Shown piece by piece: positions 43,281 to 52,541 of a DNA stretch of 54,007 nt; positions within the stretch are counted from its first letter, which is position 1, and each line of letters opens with the position of its first letter. A program made the translations under genes and the position numbers. This stretch comes from Planctomycetota bacterium (GTDB lineage Bacteria; Planctomycetota; Phycisphaerae; Phycisphaerales; SM1A02). Location of the stretch: NCBI GenBank assembly GCA_021414025.1, contig JAIOPG010000007.1, positions 1 through 54,007 of the forward strand, given 5' to 3'. The notes under the pieces were generated by a model. It was not told the origin of the DNA. It ran no database searches and worked only from the letters and a program-made list of their open reading frames with translations.

Positions 43281-44241
43281 GCGGCTTCGGATGGCGCGCA
43301 CTCGCGGGGCCCGCCTCGCCCAGCACCTCGATCTTCCCGCAATCAAGCCGCGCATTGGTGAAGATGAAATCAATCCGATCGGAGCGGTCGCGCTTCTGGG
43401 CGATCACGGGCCAGGTCGGGCCCGGTGCGTCGACCACGTTCGGATGCACCGTGCGATAGGCGTCGCGCAGGCCGGCTCGCTCCAGATTCCGGACCGTGGG
43501 CCAGACGATGCGCATCGGGCACAACTCCGCGCGCACGGCCAGATCGGACCAATCGGCGCCGCTGGGCTCGTTCACCATTCCCGCGGCGACCACGGCCAGT
43601 CCGGCGGCATTGGCGGCGCGGACGGCGACGGCCAGATGCTCGGAGTGGAGTCCGCGCGTCGTGTTGGCGCTCTCGATGGCGGCTTCGGCGCCGTTGATGA
43701 AGGGCTGCGCATCATGGGCGACGCCGCTGACCTGGTAGGGCTGGTAGGGCGCGAAGGGAAATTGAATCGGAAAGGCGACGACCTCGCGACCGTCCGCGGC
43801 GACCAGCCGTGCGCCCAGCCCGCGCCAGAGCTCACCTTCCTTCGCCGGCGCGGGTTTCCAGTCGGTGATCAATCCGGCGCCCGCCGCCGGCAATGCGATC
43901 CAGCTTCGATGGAGCGTCGCCGCAAGCCCCTCGGCGAGGCTGCCGGCATGCGCGACGAAAACGATGTCCGCCGGAAATTCCTCGAACAACCTGCGGGCTC
44001 GATCGAGCCGCTCCGGATCCGTCAACGACACTCGCTCGGAGCCGCTGCCAAGATCGAGCGTCATCACCCGGATTCGCTCCGGCTTGGGCGGCGCGGCTTG
44101 GCCCTCCGCACTTTGTGGCGCGGCCAAGAGCGTTGACGTCAGGATCGCCGCGGCGAAGGCGGATCCCCGGATCCAACGCGCCATCGTCCTGAGCGAACGA
44201 AACGACGGCGATTGAATGCGTCGCATGGCGAAGGCTTTCAC
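43213..44241 (-). CDS. Exported EEP-fold (endonuclease/exonuclease/phosphatase-like) protein
   Basis: This is a protein of up to 342 residues with a signal peptide (RWIRGSAFAAAILTSTLLAA) and a degenerate EEP domain: RVMTLDLGSG at the start, VVAAGMVNEPSG in the middle, RSDRIDFIFTNA and PGEHRALSAEL near the end. These match the fold's metal-binding sites only partly (Asp-Phe-Ile-Phe is kept; the first Asn/Glu pair is altered), so catalytic activity is uncertain. The GTG at 44241 overlaps the stop of the I42 gene (GTGA), which suggests coupling; an ATG at 44184 gives the cleaner signal peptide. It is convergent with the small lipoprotein. Confidence 0.75.
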   Translation of the reverse strand: MKAFAMRRIQSPSFRSLRTMARWIRGSAFAAAILTSTLLAAPQSAEGQAAPPKPERIRVMTLDLGSGSERVSLTDPERLDRARRLFEEFPADIVFVAHAGSLAEGLAATLHRSWIALPAAGAGLITDWKPAPAKEGELWRGLGARLVAADGREVVAFPIQFPFAPYQPYQVSGVAHDAQPFINGAEAAIESANTTRGLHSEHLAVAVRAANAAGLAVVAAGMVNEPSGADWSDLAVRAELCPMRIVWPTVRNLERAGLRDAYRTVHPNVVDAPGPTWPVIAQKRDRSDRIDFIFTNARLDCGKIEVLGEAGPASARHPKPLKGGLPGEHRALSAELEWAAKK

Positions 44242-44732
44242 GGGGACGGGACGAACCCCGCAACATGCAGGGTCAAAGTGATCGACTTGGAGGGAGCCGC
44301 CGACTTTTCCCAGGGCCGCACGAGCACAAAGGTGATTTTGGCGGTGCCCACGCTCATCCCATGGAGCTGGAAAATCGTGAGAATGCGCCCGCCCACGATG
44401 CCTGTGTCCACGGGCTTGATTTCCGGTGGCCGATCAACCGCGATGAAGGGATCATCGGTGAGCTGGCACTGCCACTCGTAGCCGGTGCCGGCGTTGGATT
44501 CGAACCCCACCTTCAGCTCCTGGCCCACCGCGATGGTCTTCTCGAGCGAGGTCTCCAGATCCAGCACCTCGCCGAGGTCGGTGATGGTGTTGGAAGTTCC
44601 CGACGGGCTCGAACTGCGCGGGACGCGCCGAATCTCCATCATGTGGGGCGACTCCTCGGCCTGGCAACCGGGCAGCGAAATCACCGCGCCCAGGCCAAGC
44701 GCCGCGAAGATCAAACTTTTCAGCACGAGCAT
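44238..44732 (-). CDS. Chagasin-like (I42) protease-inhibitor lipoprotein
   Basis: This is a 164-residue protein with a lipobox (ISLPGC) and an Ig-like domain carrying the I42 inhibitor loops: SNAGTGYEWQ near residue 80, GMSVGTAKI, and VLVRPWEK near the end. These loops block papain-type cysteine proteases in the chagasin family. CCGGAG lies 6 bases before the ATG. Membrane-anchored, it may protect the envelope against its own or foreign proteases. It is translationally coupled to the EEP-fold gene. Confidence 0.8.
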   Translation of the reverse strand: MLVLKSLIFAALGLGAVISLPGCQAEESPHMMEIRRVPRSSSPSGTSNTITDLGEVLDLETSLEKTIAVGQELKVGFESNAGTGYEWQCQLTDDPFIAVDRPPEIKPVDTGIVGGRILTIFQLHGMSVGTAKITFVLVRPWEKSAAPSKSITLTLHVAGFVPSP

Positions 44733-44970
44733 GGGGTTCTCCGGAAAGAGCGGCGATGAAAATCAGGTCGTGGGATCGGCACGGTAGCAAGGGCGGTCCT
44801 TTCCCACCACCCATCCGCTGGAACCTTGTGGTTTTGCACAGGAATGGCGGGCGCGTGGAAGAAATCGCAGGGATTGGAAAATGTTTCGGAAAAAAGGCGT
44901 CATTCCAAAAACATGCATTGGCAGGCCCCATCATTCGATCACCGCCCAATGCGGAGAAATGGAGCCGACG

Positions 44971-46275
44971 ATGAACCGCCACATCGAACGCATGCGCAAG
45001 AAGTCTGTTCTTTCCTTCGGTGATCTGTTCGAATCCCCTTTGTCCACCAACCGGGTCCACATGGTCTGGCTGATTTCCCTGAGCGTGCTGCTTGGAATCC
45101 GTCCCGCCCTCGCCAACGGCGAGGAGCCCTGTTGCGCGGCCCACGCGGGCACCGGCTGCATGAATCCGGAGTGCAACGCCGAAGTCTGCCTGCTGGACCC
45201 CTTCTGCTGCCTCATGGCATGGGACGAGCGCTGCGCGCTGGAAGCGGGCGTGCTCTGCGACGCCTGCCGGGCGACCACGGCATGCGAGGTTCCAACACCG
45301 GATCTCGAGGAGTCGATCATCTGCGAGAACGATCTGCCGCATTCCTGCGATGCGATGCAGGAGGTCCGGGCCCTGATCCCCAACCTGAAACTTGGCGGAC
45401 GCGCCTGGTCGACGGAAACGGATCGCGATGTGGATTGGTTCGAGATCACCCTTGAAACACCGCAATTGCTGCGCATCGAACTGTGGACGCAGGGCGCGAT
45501 CAGCGTGGCGATCGTGGATGGTCAATGCCCCCCCACCACGCTCGCCGAGGGCGTGGACGGCTGCCCATCCGTCACCCAAGCCTGCGTTCCAGCGGGCGTG
45601 ATCCGGGTCGCGGTGCGATCCATCCTGTTCGAGAGCATTGCCTGCTCCGACGAGCGGTCGCGCTACGCCATTCAGGCCGAACTCTCCCCATGCACTCCCG
45701 AGCCCCTGGTGAACGATCGATGCGACATGGCTCTTCCCATCGGCGTCGGCCCGGTGGTCGTGGACACCACCAACGCCACCAGCGAAGCCGCCTGGCTTCC
45801 CGCGACCTGCGACGAGGGAGCGGGACTGGCCTTCACCCATGACGCATGGTTCGCTTTCACGGCCAACGCATCAGGGATTTTTCAGGCGAGCACCTGTGTC
45901 GATCCGGACTTCGACTCACGCCTCGCGGTGTACAGCGATTGCGGCGGCAACCTGCTGGCCTGCAGCGACGACGCCTGCGCAGGCGAAGGCGCCAGCGCCG
46001 AGTTTCAATTGACTTGCGGATCAGTTGCTTTGGTCCGCGTGGGAGGTTGGGGTTCCGGAGGGCTCATAACCCTTTCCATTGATCCCGTTTCCACGATCGA
46101 TTGTCCTTGCTTGGCGGATCTGGATGGATCCGGCGAGGTCGACAGCTCCGATCTTGGGCTGATTCTCCTTGAATTCGGGGCTTTTGGCGGTCCCGCCGAT
46201 CTGGATGGCGATGGAGAAGTTTCCTCGGGAGACATTGGAATCGCTTTACTTTCCTACGGCAGTTGCGATTCTTAG
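44971..46275 (+). CDS. Secreted cysteine-module protein with dockerin-like end
   Basis: This is a 434-residue protein. A long N-region and a hydrophobic segment (MVWLISLSVLLGIRPALA) form the signal peptide. A cysteine module (EPCCAAHAGTGC to WDERC) comes first. A beta-rich middle region with NDRCDMALPIGVG and DAWFAFTANASGIFQASTC resembles a domain found in many planctomycete surface proteins. The end carries two dockerin-like motifs, LADLDGSGEVDSSDLGLILL and ADLDGDGEVSSGDIGIALL. GGAG 7 bases upstream supports ATG 44971. It is a partial paralogue of the neighbouring 46334 gene and of the 28931 gene. Confidence 0.82.
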   Translation: MNRHIERMRKKSVLSFGDLFESPLSTNRVHMVWLISLSVLLGIRPALANGEEPCCAAHAGTGCMNPECNAEVCLLDPFCCLMAWDERCALEAGVLCDACRATTACEVPTPDLEESIICENDLPHSCDAMQEVRALIPNLKLGGRAWSTETDRDVDWFEITLETPQLLRIELWTQGAISVAIVDGQCPPTTLAEGVDGCPSVTQACVPAGVIRVAVRSILFESIACSDERSRYAIQAELSPCTPEPLVNDRCDMALPIGVGPVVVDTTNATSEAAWLPATCDEGAGLAFTHDAWFAFTANASGIFQASTCVDPDFDSRLAVYSDCGGNLLACSDDACAGEGASAEFQLTCGSVALVRVGGWGSGGLITLSIDPVSTIDCPCLADLDGSGEVDSSDLGLILLEFGAFGGPADLDGDGEVSSGDIGIALLSYGSCDS

Positions 46276-46299
46276 CCCTGTCTCAATCTTTCTGGAACC

Positions 46300-46327
46300 T
46301 TGTCCGAATCGGGACCGGACTTATAGT
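46300..46327 (+). promoter_or_regulatory. Putative promoter of the 46334 gene
   Basis: TTGTCC (46300-46305), a 16-base spacer and TATAGT (46322-46327) precede an ATG 6 bases later, predicting a leaderless transcript. Confidence 0.55.
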
Positions 46328-46333
46328 GCCTTG

Positions 46334-48259
46334 ATGCGTTCCAATCCACTTTCTTGTCTTGGTTTGGAGCCCTTTTCAACTGGCTGCGGCATGGTGTTCA
46401 AGCATTTTTCAATCCAAGCTCGGGGTCAACTGCTCTCCTGGTTTCATCGAAGGAACCGATGCGGACTTGGTGCGTTGATCGCGGCATTTTGTCTGTGCCT
46501 CCAGGGGACGCGCGCCGATCAGACCGGCTGCGGATTCGGCCCCTGCGGCGAAGTGCACGTCGGCTCAGGCTGCGTCGACATCACCTGCTGCGAGACGGTC
46601 TGCGGATTTTCGCCGCCCTGTTGTGAAACCAACTGGGACTCGAATTGCCTGAATTGGGCGAACCAGGTCTGCGAAGTCTGCGGCATCCCAGGGCTCGGAT
46701 CCTGCTTCATTTCCCACGAGAAGGCCTCCTGCGCCGACGCCACCTGCTGCGGAGTGGTCTGCAACATCGATCCCTTCTGCTGCGAGGCGAGCTGGGATCT
46801 CACCTGCGCGTTTTCCGCCCAGGACAACTGCATGCTCCCGCCTCCCAAGGAGTGCGGCGACCCGACCGCGGGCAGCTGCCTTGAGCCGCACGGCAATTCC
46901 AGCTGCTCTGATCCCGCCTGCTGCGAGTCGGTCTGCGCCGGCCTGCCCAACTGCTGCACGGTGATCTGGGACGACATCTGCGTCTATCTGGCACAGGATC
47001 TGTGCAACTCCACCTGCTCCCTCTCCTGCCCCAACGGCTCGACCCATGAGGCGGAGGTCTGCGGCACGCGGGCCAACGATCCCAGTATCCGCCCCGACGC
47101 GACCGGCCCCAACATTCCGCAAGCCATCGCGGCGCAGGCCACGATCTGCGGCAACATGTACCTCACCAACGACGGGGCCACGGTCGTGGACGTCGATGTC
47201 TACTCCATCAATCTCACCAACGCCGACACGGACCACGACGGCTACGTCAAGGTCGCCATCACGCTCGCCGGCGAGCGCCCCATCTTCGCCGCCTTGACTC
47301 CGGTCAACGCGACCGAGACCTCGCTGCCCGGGGCGCTGCTCATGGTCAACGCCGCCGGTTGCACTCCCAACCGCGAATGGACCTGCGTGCCCCCCGCTCA
47401 ATACTGGATCGTGATCGCCCCCGGCGTCAACGGCGCCATCTCGAACCAGGCCTTCGCCTGCGCCGACGGCGACTATTGGTTCCAGCTTGAGACGGCCGCG
47501 GCCTGCGCCCTGCCCTGCACCAACGCCACCGGCAACTGCTACGAAGTCCACGCATCACCCAGTTGCGTCAATCCCGCCTGCTGCTCGCTGGTCTGCGCCT
47601 CGATTCCATCCTGCTGTGAAACCACGTGGGACCAGGATTGCGCCGTTCGCGCGGCGCTGGACTGCGGCGCGCCGGCACCAAGCAATGACACCTGCGCCTC
47701 GCCGATGGACATTGCCTCGGGATCCACTGTGGTCTCGCTGCTGGGATCCTCGCCCGGGCTGCCGGTGTTCGCCTGCCCGGCGAATCCTTCACCCATGGGC
47801 GGCGATGTCTGGTTCCGCTGGAGCACGCCCGCGGGCATCCACGGCGACTACCAAGTTGACGTGTGCGGCGTCGAGTTCGACACTCGCATGGATGTGTTCT
47901 CCGGAACGTGCGGAGCCTTGGTGGCGCAGGCCTGCTCGGACGACAGCCTCTTCTGCAATCCGACAAGAGGCAGCCGACTCGTCCTTGCGGCGGAGTGCGG
48001 CGAGACCTATCTGATCCGTCTCGCCTCGCTCGCAGGCGACACGGGCTTCGCCACGATTCACATCGCTCCCAATGGCACCAGCCATTCCTGCTGCCCCGAG
48101 GACCTTGACCTCAGCGGCGAAGTCGATGGCGGCGATCTTGGACTGGTGCTGCTGGACTTCGGCCCCTGCTTCCTCTGCTACACCGATCTGGATGGGTCGG
48201 GCGAAGTGGATGGCGGCGACATCGGCCAGATCCTCCTGAATTTCGGTCATTGCCCCTGA
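46334..48259 (+). CDS. Secreted protein with four cysteine modules and dockerin-like end
   Basis: This is a protein of about 641 residues. After an unusually long N-region the signal helix is CGLGALIAAFCLCLQGTRA. Three cysteine modules of the pattern C-H-C-CC-VC-CC-W-C follow in tandem, then a beta-rich domain, a fourth module (TGNCYEVHASPSC to WDQDC) and a second domain with DVWFRWSTPAGIHGDYQVDVC. The end has two dockerin-like motifs (DLDLSGEVDGGDLGLVLL and DLDGSGEVDGGDIGQILL). The ATG at 46334 is chosen because of the TATAGT element 6 bases upstream; ATG 46391 would give a more usual signal peptide. Surface or sheath role inferred. Confidence 0.82.
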   Translation: MRSNPLSCLGLEPFSTGCGMVFKHFSIQARGQLLSWFHRRNRCGLGALIAAFCLCLQGTRADQTGCGFGPCGEVHVGSGCVDITCCETVCGFSPPCCETNWDSNCLNWANQVCEVCGIPGLGSCFISHEKASCADATCCGVVCNIDPFCCEASWDLTCAFSAQDNCMLPPPKECGDPTAGSCLEPHGNSSCSDPACCESVCAGLPNCCTVIWDDICVYLAQDLCNSTCSLSCPNGSTHEAEVCGTRANDPSIRPDATGPNIPQAIAAQATICGNMYLTNDGATVVDVDVYSINLTNADTDHDGYVKVAITLAGERPIFAALTPVNATETSLPGALLMVNAAGCTPNREWTCVPPAQYWIVIAPGVNGAISNQAFACADGDYWFQLETAAACALPCTNATGNCYEVHASPSCVNPACCSLVCASIPSCCETTWDQDCAVRAALDCGAPAPSNDTCASPMDIASGSTVVSLLGSSPGLPVFACPANPSPMGGDVWFRWSTPAGIHGDYQVDVCGVEFDTRMDVFSGTCGALVAQACSDDSLFCNPTRGSRLVLAAECGETYLIRLASLAGDTGFATIHIAPNGTSHSCCPEDLDLSGEVDGGDLGLVLLDFGPCFLCYTDLDGSGEVDGGDIGQILLNFGHCP

Positions 48260-48274
48260 CGCATTCGGCGGGCT

Positions 48275-49747
48275 TCAAGTCTCGCTGGGCAAATCCGCGC
48301 TGAGCAGCCGGCGCATGATCTTCCCGGTGGCGTTGCGCGGCAGCTCCCGGCGGCAGCGGATGCCGCGCGGCACCTTGAACTGGGCGAGATGCTCCCGGCA
48401 GTGCGCCCGCAGCGCGGACTCGTCGAAGGCGAATCCCTCATTCATCTCCACGAAGGCCAGCGCCGTCTCGCCGCGGCTCTCATCCGCGGCACCGATCACG
48501 GCGCTCGCCTTGACGCTGGGGTGGCGGTTCATGGCCTCCTCGATCTCGCGCGGAAAGACATTCTCGCCGCCAATGATCAGCATCTCCTTCAGGCGCCCGG
48601 TGATGAAAAGATGCCCGTCATCGTCGAAGCGCCCCATGTCCCCCGTGCGGAAGAACCCGCGCTCGTCGAAGGCCTGCGCCGTTTCCTGCGGCAGGTTCCA
48701 GTAGCCCTTCATGACATTGGGGCCGCGCATCCGGATCTCGCCATCCTGATGGGCGGGCAGGCGGTTCCCCTGGGGATCCACGATCCACTCCTCCACCTGC
48801 GGCAGCGGGCGCCCCACGCTGCGCGCCCGGTACTCCTCGGGAAGGCACCAGTTGGTCACGGGGCTCGTCTCGGTCAGACCATATCCCTCGGCGATGCGCA
48901 CGCCGAATTTCGCGAAGAAGGCGTCGGCCACGCTTGCGGGCAACGGCTCGCCACCGCTCACGGCATACCGGAGCATGCCCAGGTGCTCGGCGCCGCCGCT
49001 TTTCTGGCCGTTGATTGCGTGATACATGGAGGGGATCGCCACGAAGACCGTTGCCCGGTGGTGTTTGCCGAGCTCAAGGATGCGCCGCGGCACAAACTTA
49101 GCGGTGTAAACCGCCTTGGCCGCGATCGCCAGGGGCAGCAGGGTCAGCACCGTCAAGCCGAAGGAATGAAACTGCGGAAGCACGCCAAGCATGACGTCCC
49201 GGCGCGTGAAGCTGGCCCACTGCACGACCTGCCGGATGTTCGCCCGCAGGTTGCCGCAGCTGAGCATGACGCCCTTGGGTCGGCCGCTGGTGCCGCTGGT
49301 GTAGAGCAGCACGGCAAGCTCGTCGTCGGAGCGCCGCTTGCTCCGGCGGATCGGCGGGATCCCGCCGAATGTGACTCCCTCCAGCAGCAGCGGCTTCATC
49401 GAGGCCGTCGGCCCGCCGATGAAGTCGAGCATGGGTTTGACCGTCACGACGCAGTCGATGCCCGCGTCGCGGCAGACGTATTCCAGGTCGTCGCGCGACA
49501 GCAGGTAGTTGAGCGGCACGACGGTCTTCCCCAGCATCCAGGCCCCCAGCAGGGCCGCCGGAAACAGGCCGCTGGTGGGCAGCATGATCCCCACCTGTGC
49601 GCGTGCCGTGGTTCGCTCAATCGCCCGGGCCATGTGCCAGGCGGCCACGAGCAGGGTCAATCCATTCCAGCGGCGCTGGTCGTCCTGCACGAAGACATGC
49701 GCCGGATGGAGCAGAAGTTGCCGCTGGATGTCGAGGAGAAGTTTCAC
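48275..49747 (-). CDS. AMP-dependent acyl-CoA synthetase/ligase
   Basis: This is a protein of about 490 residues of the ANL superfamily, which adenylates a carboxylic acid and usually transfers it to CoA or a carrier protein. The phosphate loop LLYTSGTSGRPKG, the A5 motif IAEGYGLTETSP, the A7 motif FRTGDMG and the C-terminal ATGKIMRR with its catalytic Lys are all present. The fatty-acid branch is most likely, but the substrate is not readable. GTG at 49747 (then KLLLDIQRQLLLHP) is preferred; TACTGT lies 10 bases upstream. It is divergent from the SPOR lipoprotein gene with 67 bases between. Confidence 0.9.
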   Translation of the reverse strand: MKLLLDIQRQLLLHPAHVFVQDDQRRWNGLTLLVAAWHMARAIERTTARAQVGIMLPTSGLFPAALLGAWMLGKTVVPLNYLLSRDDLEYVCRDAGIDCVVTVKPMLDFIGGPTASMKPLLLEGVTFGGIPPIRRSKRRSDDELAVLLYTSGTSGRPKGVMLSCGNLRANIRQVVQWASFTRRDVMLGVLPQFHSFGLTVLTLLPLAIAAKAVYTAKFVPRRILELGKHHRATVFVAIPSMYHAINGQKSGGAEHLGMLRYAVSGGEPLPASVADAFFAKFGVRIAEGYGLTETSPVTNWCLPEEYRARSVGRPLPQVEEWIVDPQGNRLPAHQDGEIRMRGPNVMKGYWNLPQETAQAFDERGFFRTGDMGRFDDDGHLFITGRLKEMLIIGGENVFPREIEEAMNRHPSVKASAVIGAADESRGETALAFVEMNEGFAFDESALRAHCREHLAQFKVPRGIRCRRELPRNATGKIMRRLLSADLPSET

Positions 49748-49814
49748 GCCGGGCGATACAGTACGCCAAGTGAAACGGGCCCTCAATTCGACGTGCCCGC
49801 TGAAAGGAAATCCC

Positions 49815-50840
49815 TTGGACCACTTGAACATCTCGATCGCCGCACCCGCATCATCGTTTCGCTCCTGGCGGCGCAGGCTTCTGCGCCTTGCGGGGCTGAT
49901 CGCCATCGCCGGCGCGGCCGCCTGCCAGACGACGCATCCCGACCGGCTCGACCCCGCCATCGCCAGCTACGAGTCGAAGAACTGGCAGCAATCCCTCGAC
50001 CAGGCCAGTGAGGTCCAGAAGGACTCCTCGGGAACCGTCCGCGACCAGGCCGCCTTCCTCGCCGGTCTCTCCGCCTACCAGCTCGGCAACTACGACGAGG
50101 CCCAGTCGCGCTTCCAGGTCTCCGAGCAGAGCGGCGACGCGCAGACCGCGGGCGAGAGCAAGGTCATGCTTGGCGACCTGATGGTGCACCGAAGCCGCTA
50201 CCCGGAAGCCGCGAACTACTACGACGCTGCCGCGGGGAAACTTTCCGGCGAATCGGCGCAGCGGGCGCGGGACCTCGCCGCGGCCTCAAGGGATCCATCG
50301 CGGGCCGGCAAGATTCTTGCGATGGCCGGACCTTCCATGTCGATCAACGGCAGCGCGCTGGAAACGCCCAAGAGCGCGCCCTCGCCCGCGCCTGCTGCCG
50401 CGCCCTCCAGCGGATTCGAAAAAGATTCCTCACCTGCGCCCGCCGAGAAATCCAAGAAAAGCGCCAAGGTCCCGGCTGCCAAACCGACCAAGCCGGCGAA
50501 GGCGGCGGACGACACCCCCGGCAAGCCCGCCAAGAACGCCGGCGCCGCGGCGTCGAAATCCAATTCCAAAAACGCCGGGAAAAAGGCTGATGCCGACGCC
50601 TTCGTGATTCAGGCGGGAAGCTTCGTCCTGGAAACCAGCGCCAAGAACCGCGCCAAGGAGCTCACCAAGGCGGCCGCGCGGTTCGGCATCGACGCGCCGC
50701 GGGTCGCGGCGGCAAAGTCCAGGAGCGGACAGAAGGTCTGGAACGTCTACCTGGGCGGATTCGAATCTCGCGCCGCGGCCGAGAAGGCGATCAAGCAGCT
50801 TGGCCGGAAGGATCTGGCCGTGGTCACCAACCCGAATTGA
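49815..50840 (+). CDS. SPOR-domain lipoprotein with TPR-like region
   Basis: This is a 341-residue protein starting at TTG with AAAGGA 6 bases upstream. The signal LRLAGLIAIAGAAAC ends in a lipobox. TPR-like helices follow at about 45-150 (AAFLAGLSAYQLGNYDEAQSRF). A Lys/Ala/Pro-rich linker of roughly 90 residues comes next. The C-terminal SPOR domain (FVIQAGSFVLETSAKNRAKEL and VWNVYLGGFESRAAAEKAI) binds denuded glycan strands at division sites. A role at the septum or wall is likely. Confidence 0.88.
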   Translation: MDHLNISIAAPASSFRSWRRRLLRLAGLIAIAGAAACQTTHPDRLDPAIASYESKNWQQSLDQASEVQKDSSGTVRDQAAFLAGLSAYQLGNYDEAQSRFQVSEQSGDAQTAGESKVMLGDLMVHRSRYPEAANYYDAAAGKLSGESAQRARDLAAASRDPSRAGKILAMAGPSMSINGSALETPKSAPSPAPAAAPSSGFEKDSSPAPAEKSKKSAKVPAAKPTKPAKAADDTPGKPAKNAGAAASKSNSKNAGKKADADAFVIQAGSFVLETSAKNRAKELTKAAARFGIDAPRVAAAKSRSGQKVWNVYLGGFESRAAAEKAIKQLGRKDLAVVTNPN

Positions 50841-50861
50841 GCGCGGCCGGCGTGTCGTCGC

Positions 50862-51290
50862 TCACGGCTTGTTGATCATGAAGGTCGCGGTGCGCTCAAA
50901 GTAGGCCATCATCTCGGCGAAGATGGGCTCCGGGATGCCAGCGTCGGTCAGCGCTCCGCGCATGCACTCCACCCAGTCGTTGCGCATGGCCATGTCGATC
51001 GGAAACGGGGCGTGGCGCATGCGCAAGCGCGGATGACCCTTGCGGTCGCTGTAGGCGTGCGGACCGCCGAAGTACTGGATGAGAAACTCCGCCTGATTGC
51101 GGATGGGCTCGTCCAAGTCCTTCGGAAAGATGGGACGCAGACGTGGATGGACCTCGACGCGCGCGTAGAAGGCCCGCGCGATCCGCCAGAACGTCTCGTC
51201 TCCAAGCCGACTGTGGATCGTCGGCCCGGCATTCCCCGCGGCGGAGACGATCGGCAATCCGACGTCGGCGGGTTTCTTGGGGTCCGTCAT
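50862..51290 (-). CDS. Group II truncated haemoglobin
   Basis: This is a 142-residue globin. The stretches ETFWRIARAFYARVEVHPRL, PIRNQAEFLIQYFGGPHAYS and GHPRLRMRHAPFPI (with the proximal His) match group II truncated haemoglobins, which bind oxygen or nitric oxide in the cytoplasm. TACCAT ends 9 bases before the ATG, fitting a leaderless message. It follows the aminotransferase gene by 66 bases on the same strand. Confidence 0.92.
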   Translation of the reverse strand: MTDPKKPADVGLPIVSAAGNAGPTIHSRLGDETFWRIARAFYARVEVHPRLRPIFPKDLDEPIRNQAEFLIQYFGGPHAYSDRKGHPRLRMRHAPFPIDMAMRNDWVECMRGALTDAGIPEPIFAEMMAYFERTATFMINKP

Positions 51291-51299
51291 GCGGCCCGC

Positions 51300-51305
51300 A
51301 TGGTA
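51300..51305 (-). promoter_or_regulatory. Putative -10 element (TACCAT) of the globin gene
   Basis: TACCAT on the minus strand ends 9 bases before the ATG at 51290. Confidence 0.3.
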
Positions 51306-51356
51306 GGCGCTGCCGCTCGGCGCGATGCCGGCGCCATCGCCCGGTGAGTTGCCGCG

Positions 51357-52535
51357 CTAAGCGAGATACTTTCGCAGAACCTCCGCGAGGCGCTCGTAGT
51401 GGGCCGGCACATTGTGGATGGCGGCGCTCATGCGCAGCAGCCATCCCTCCTTCCATGGGATGATCGGCGCCTCGACGCGGTCCGCCTCGTAGAGCTGCTT
51501 CTGAAACGCCTCGGGCTGCTCGAATCTCTTCAGCAGCGCATCGGGAAGCCGGATGCTGGCCATGCAGGCGAGCATCGAGCCGTCCAGCGGTGAGATCGGC
51601 TCAACGGAAAGTTCACGGCAAAGCAGGCGATGCGCCCACGCCGCCAGCCTGTGATTGTGATCCATGATGCGCTCCAAGCCGATTTCCTCCAGCCACGAGA
51701 TCGCCGCCGGCAAGGCGTTCCATCCGGACAAATCCCGGGTTCCCTGCCAGTCGAACTCCTTCTGAAAACCATTGCCCCACTCATGGCTGATGACGCAGGG
51801 ATGGATGCCCGGCTGAAGCCGTGCCGGCACCCACAGGAAGGCGCTTCCGCGCGGACCCATGACCCACTTGTGCAGGTTGGCGGCGTAATAGTCCGCGCCG
51901 AGGGAATCCAGCGAAAGCGGAATGGCCCCGGGCGAGTGTGCGCCATCCACGAGGACCTGCGCCCGCGTTCCCTTCACCGCCTTCAGGATCTCCTCCACCT
52001 GGAAGCGCAGCGCCGTCGGACTGGTGATGTGATCGATCACGATCAGACGGGTGCGCGGCGTGACCGCGCTCAGAAGTGCCTGCATGGCTTGCGACGGACT
52101 TCGCACCGGCAGAGGGATCTCGGCTTCGACGTAGCGGGCGCCGCTCTCCTGCGCGCGGTTCTTCATGGCCTGGCGGATCGCGTTGTAGACGTGGTCGGAA
52201 GTGAGAAGCTCGTCGCCCGGCTCGAAGCGCAGCGAGCGAAGGACGGCGTTGATGCCTTCGGTGGCGTTGGTGACGAAACCAAGATCGCCGGGCCGGCATC
52301 CCAGGAATTTCGCCAGCGGCTGCTTGACCGAGGCCAGAGTCTCGGTGTTGCGGCGGCCGATCCATTCGATGGGGCTCGCCTCGAGTTTGGCCCTCCAGGC
52401 TTCCTGAGCCTCCCGAACGGGTCGTGGAACCGACCCAAACGAACCATGGTTCAGGAAGGTCAACCCCGGGTCCAGGGCAAACTGAGCCCGGATTTCAGGG
52501 GAAAAAGAAGGCGGTGGATCGCTCAAAATGGGCAT
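51357..52535 (-). CDS. Class V aminotransferase (isopenicillin N epimerase-like)
   Basis: This is a 392-residue PLP enzyme. The PLP lysine is Lys223 in ANLHKWVMGPRG, the ring-nitrogen Asp is Asp197 in VDGAHSPGA, and TNATEGINAVLR binds the phosphate. The FLNHGSFGSVPRPV start and overall pattern fit the isopenicillin-N-epimerase-like branch, which includes cysteine desulfurase-like and other racemase/lyase members. The substrate is not predictable. TAGGCT ends 6 bases before the ATG. Confidence 0.9.
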   Translation of the reverse strand: MPILSDPPPSFSPEIRAQFALDPGLTFLNHGSFGSVPRPVREAQEAWRAKLEASPIEWIGRRNTETLASVKQPLAKFLGCRPGDLGFVTNATEGINAVLRSLRFEPGDELLTSDHVYNAIRQAMKNRAQESGARYVEAEIPLPVRSPSQAMQALLSAVTPRTRLIVIDHITSPTALRFQVEEILKAVKGTRAQVLVDGAHSPGAIPLSLDSLGADYYAANLHKWVMGPRGSAFLWVPARLQPGIHPCVISHEWGNGFQKEFDWQGTRDLSGWNALPAAISWLEEIGLERIMDHNHRLAAWAHRLLCRELSVEPISPLDGSMLACMASIRLPDALLKRFEQPEAFQKQLYEADRVEAPIIPWKEGWLLRMSAAIHNVPAHYERLAEVLRKYLA

Positions 52536-52541
52536 TTTTGA

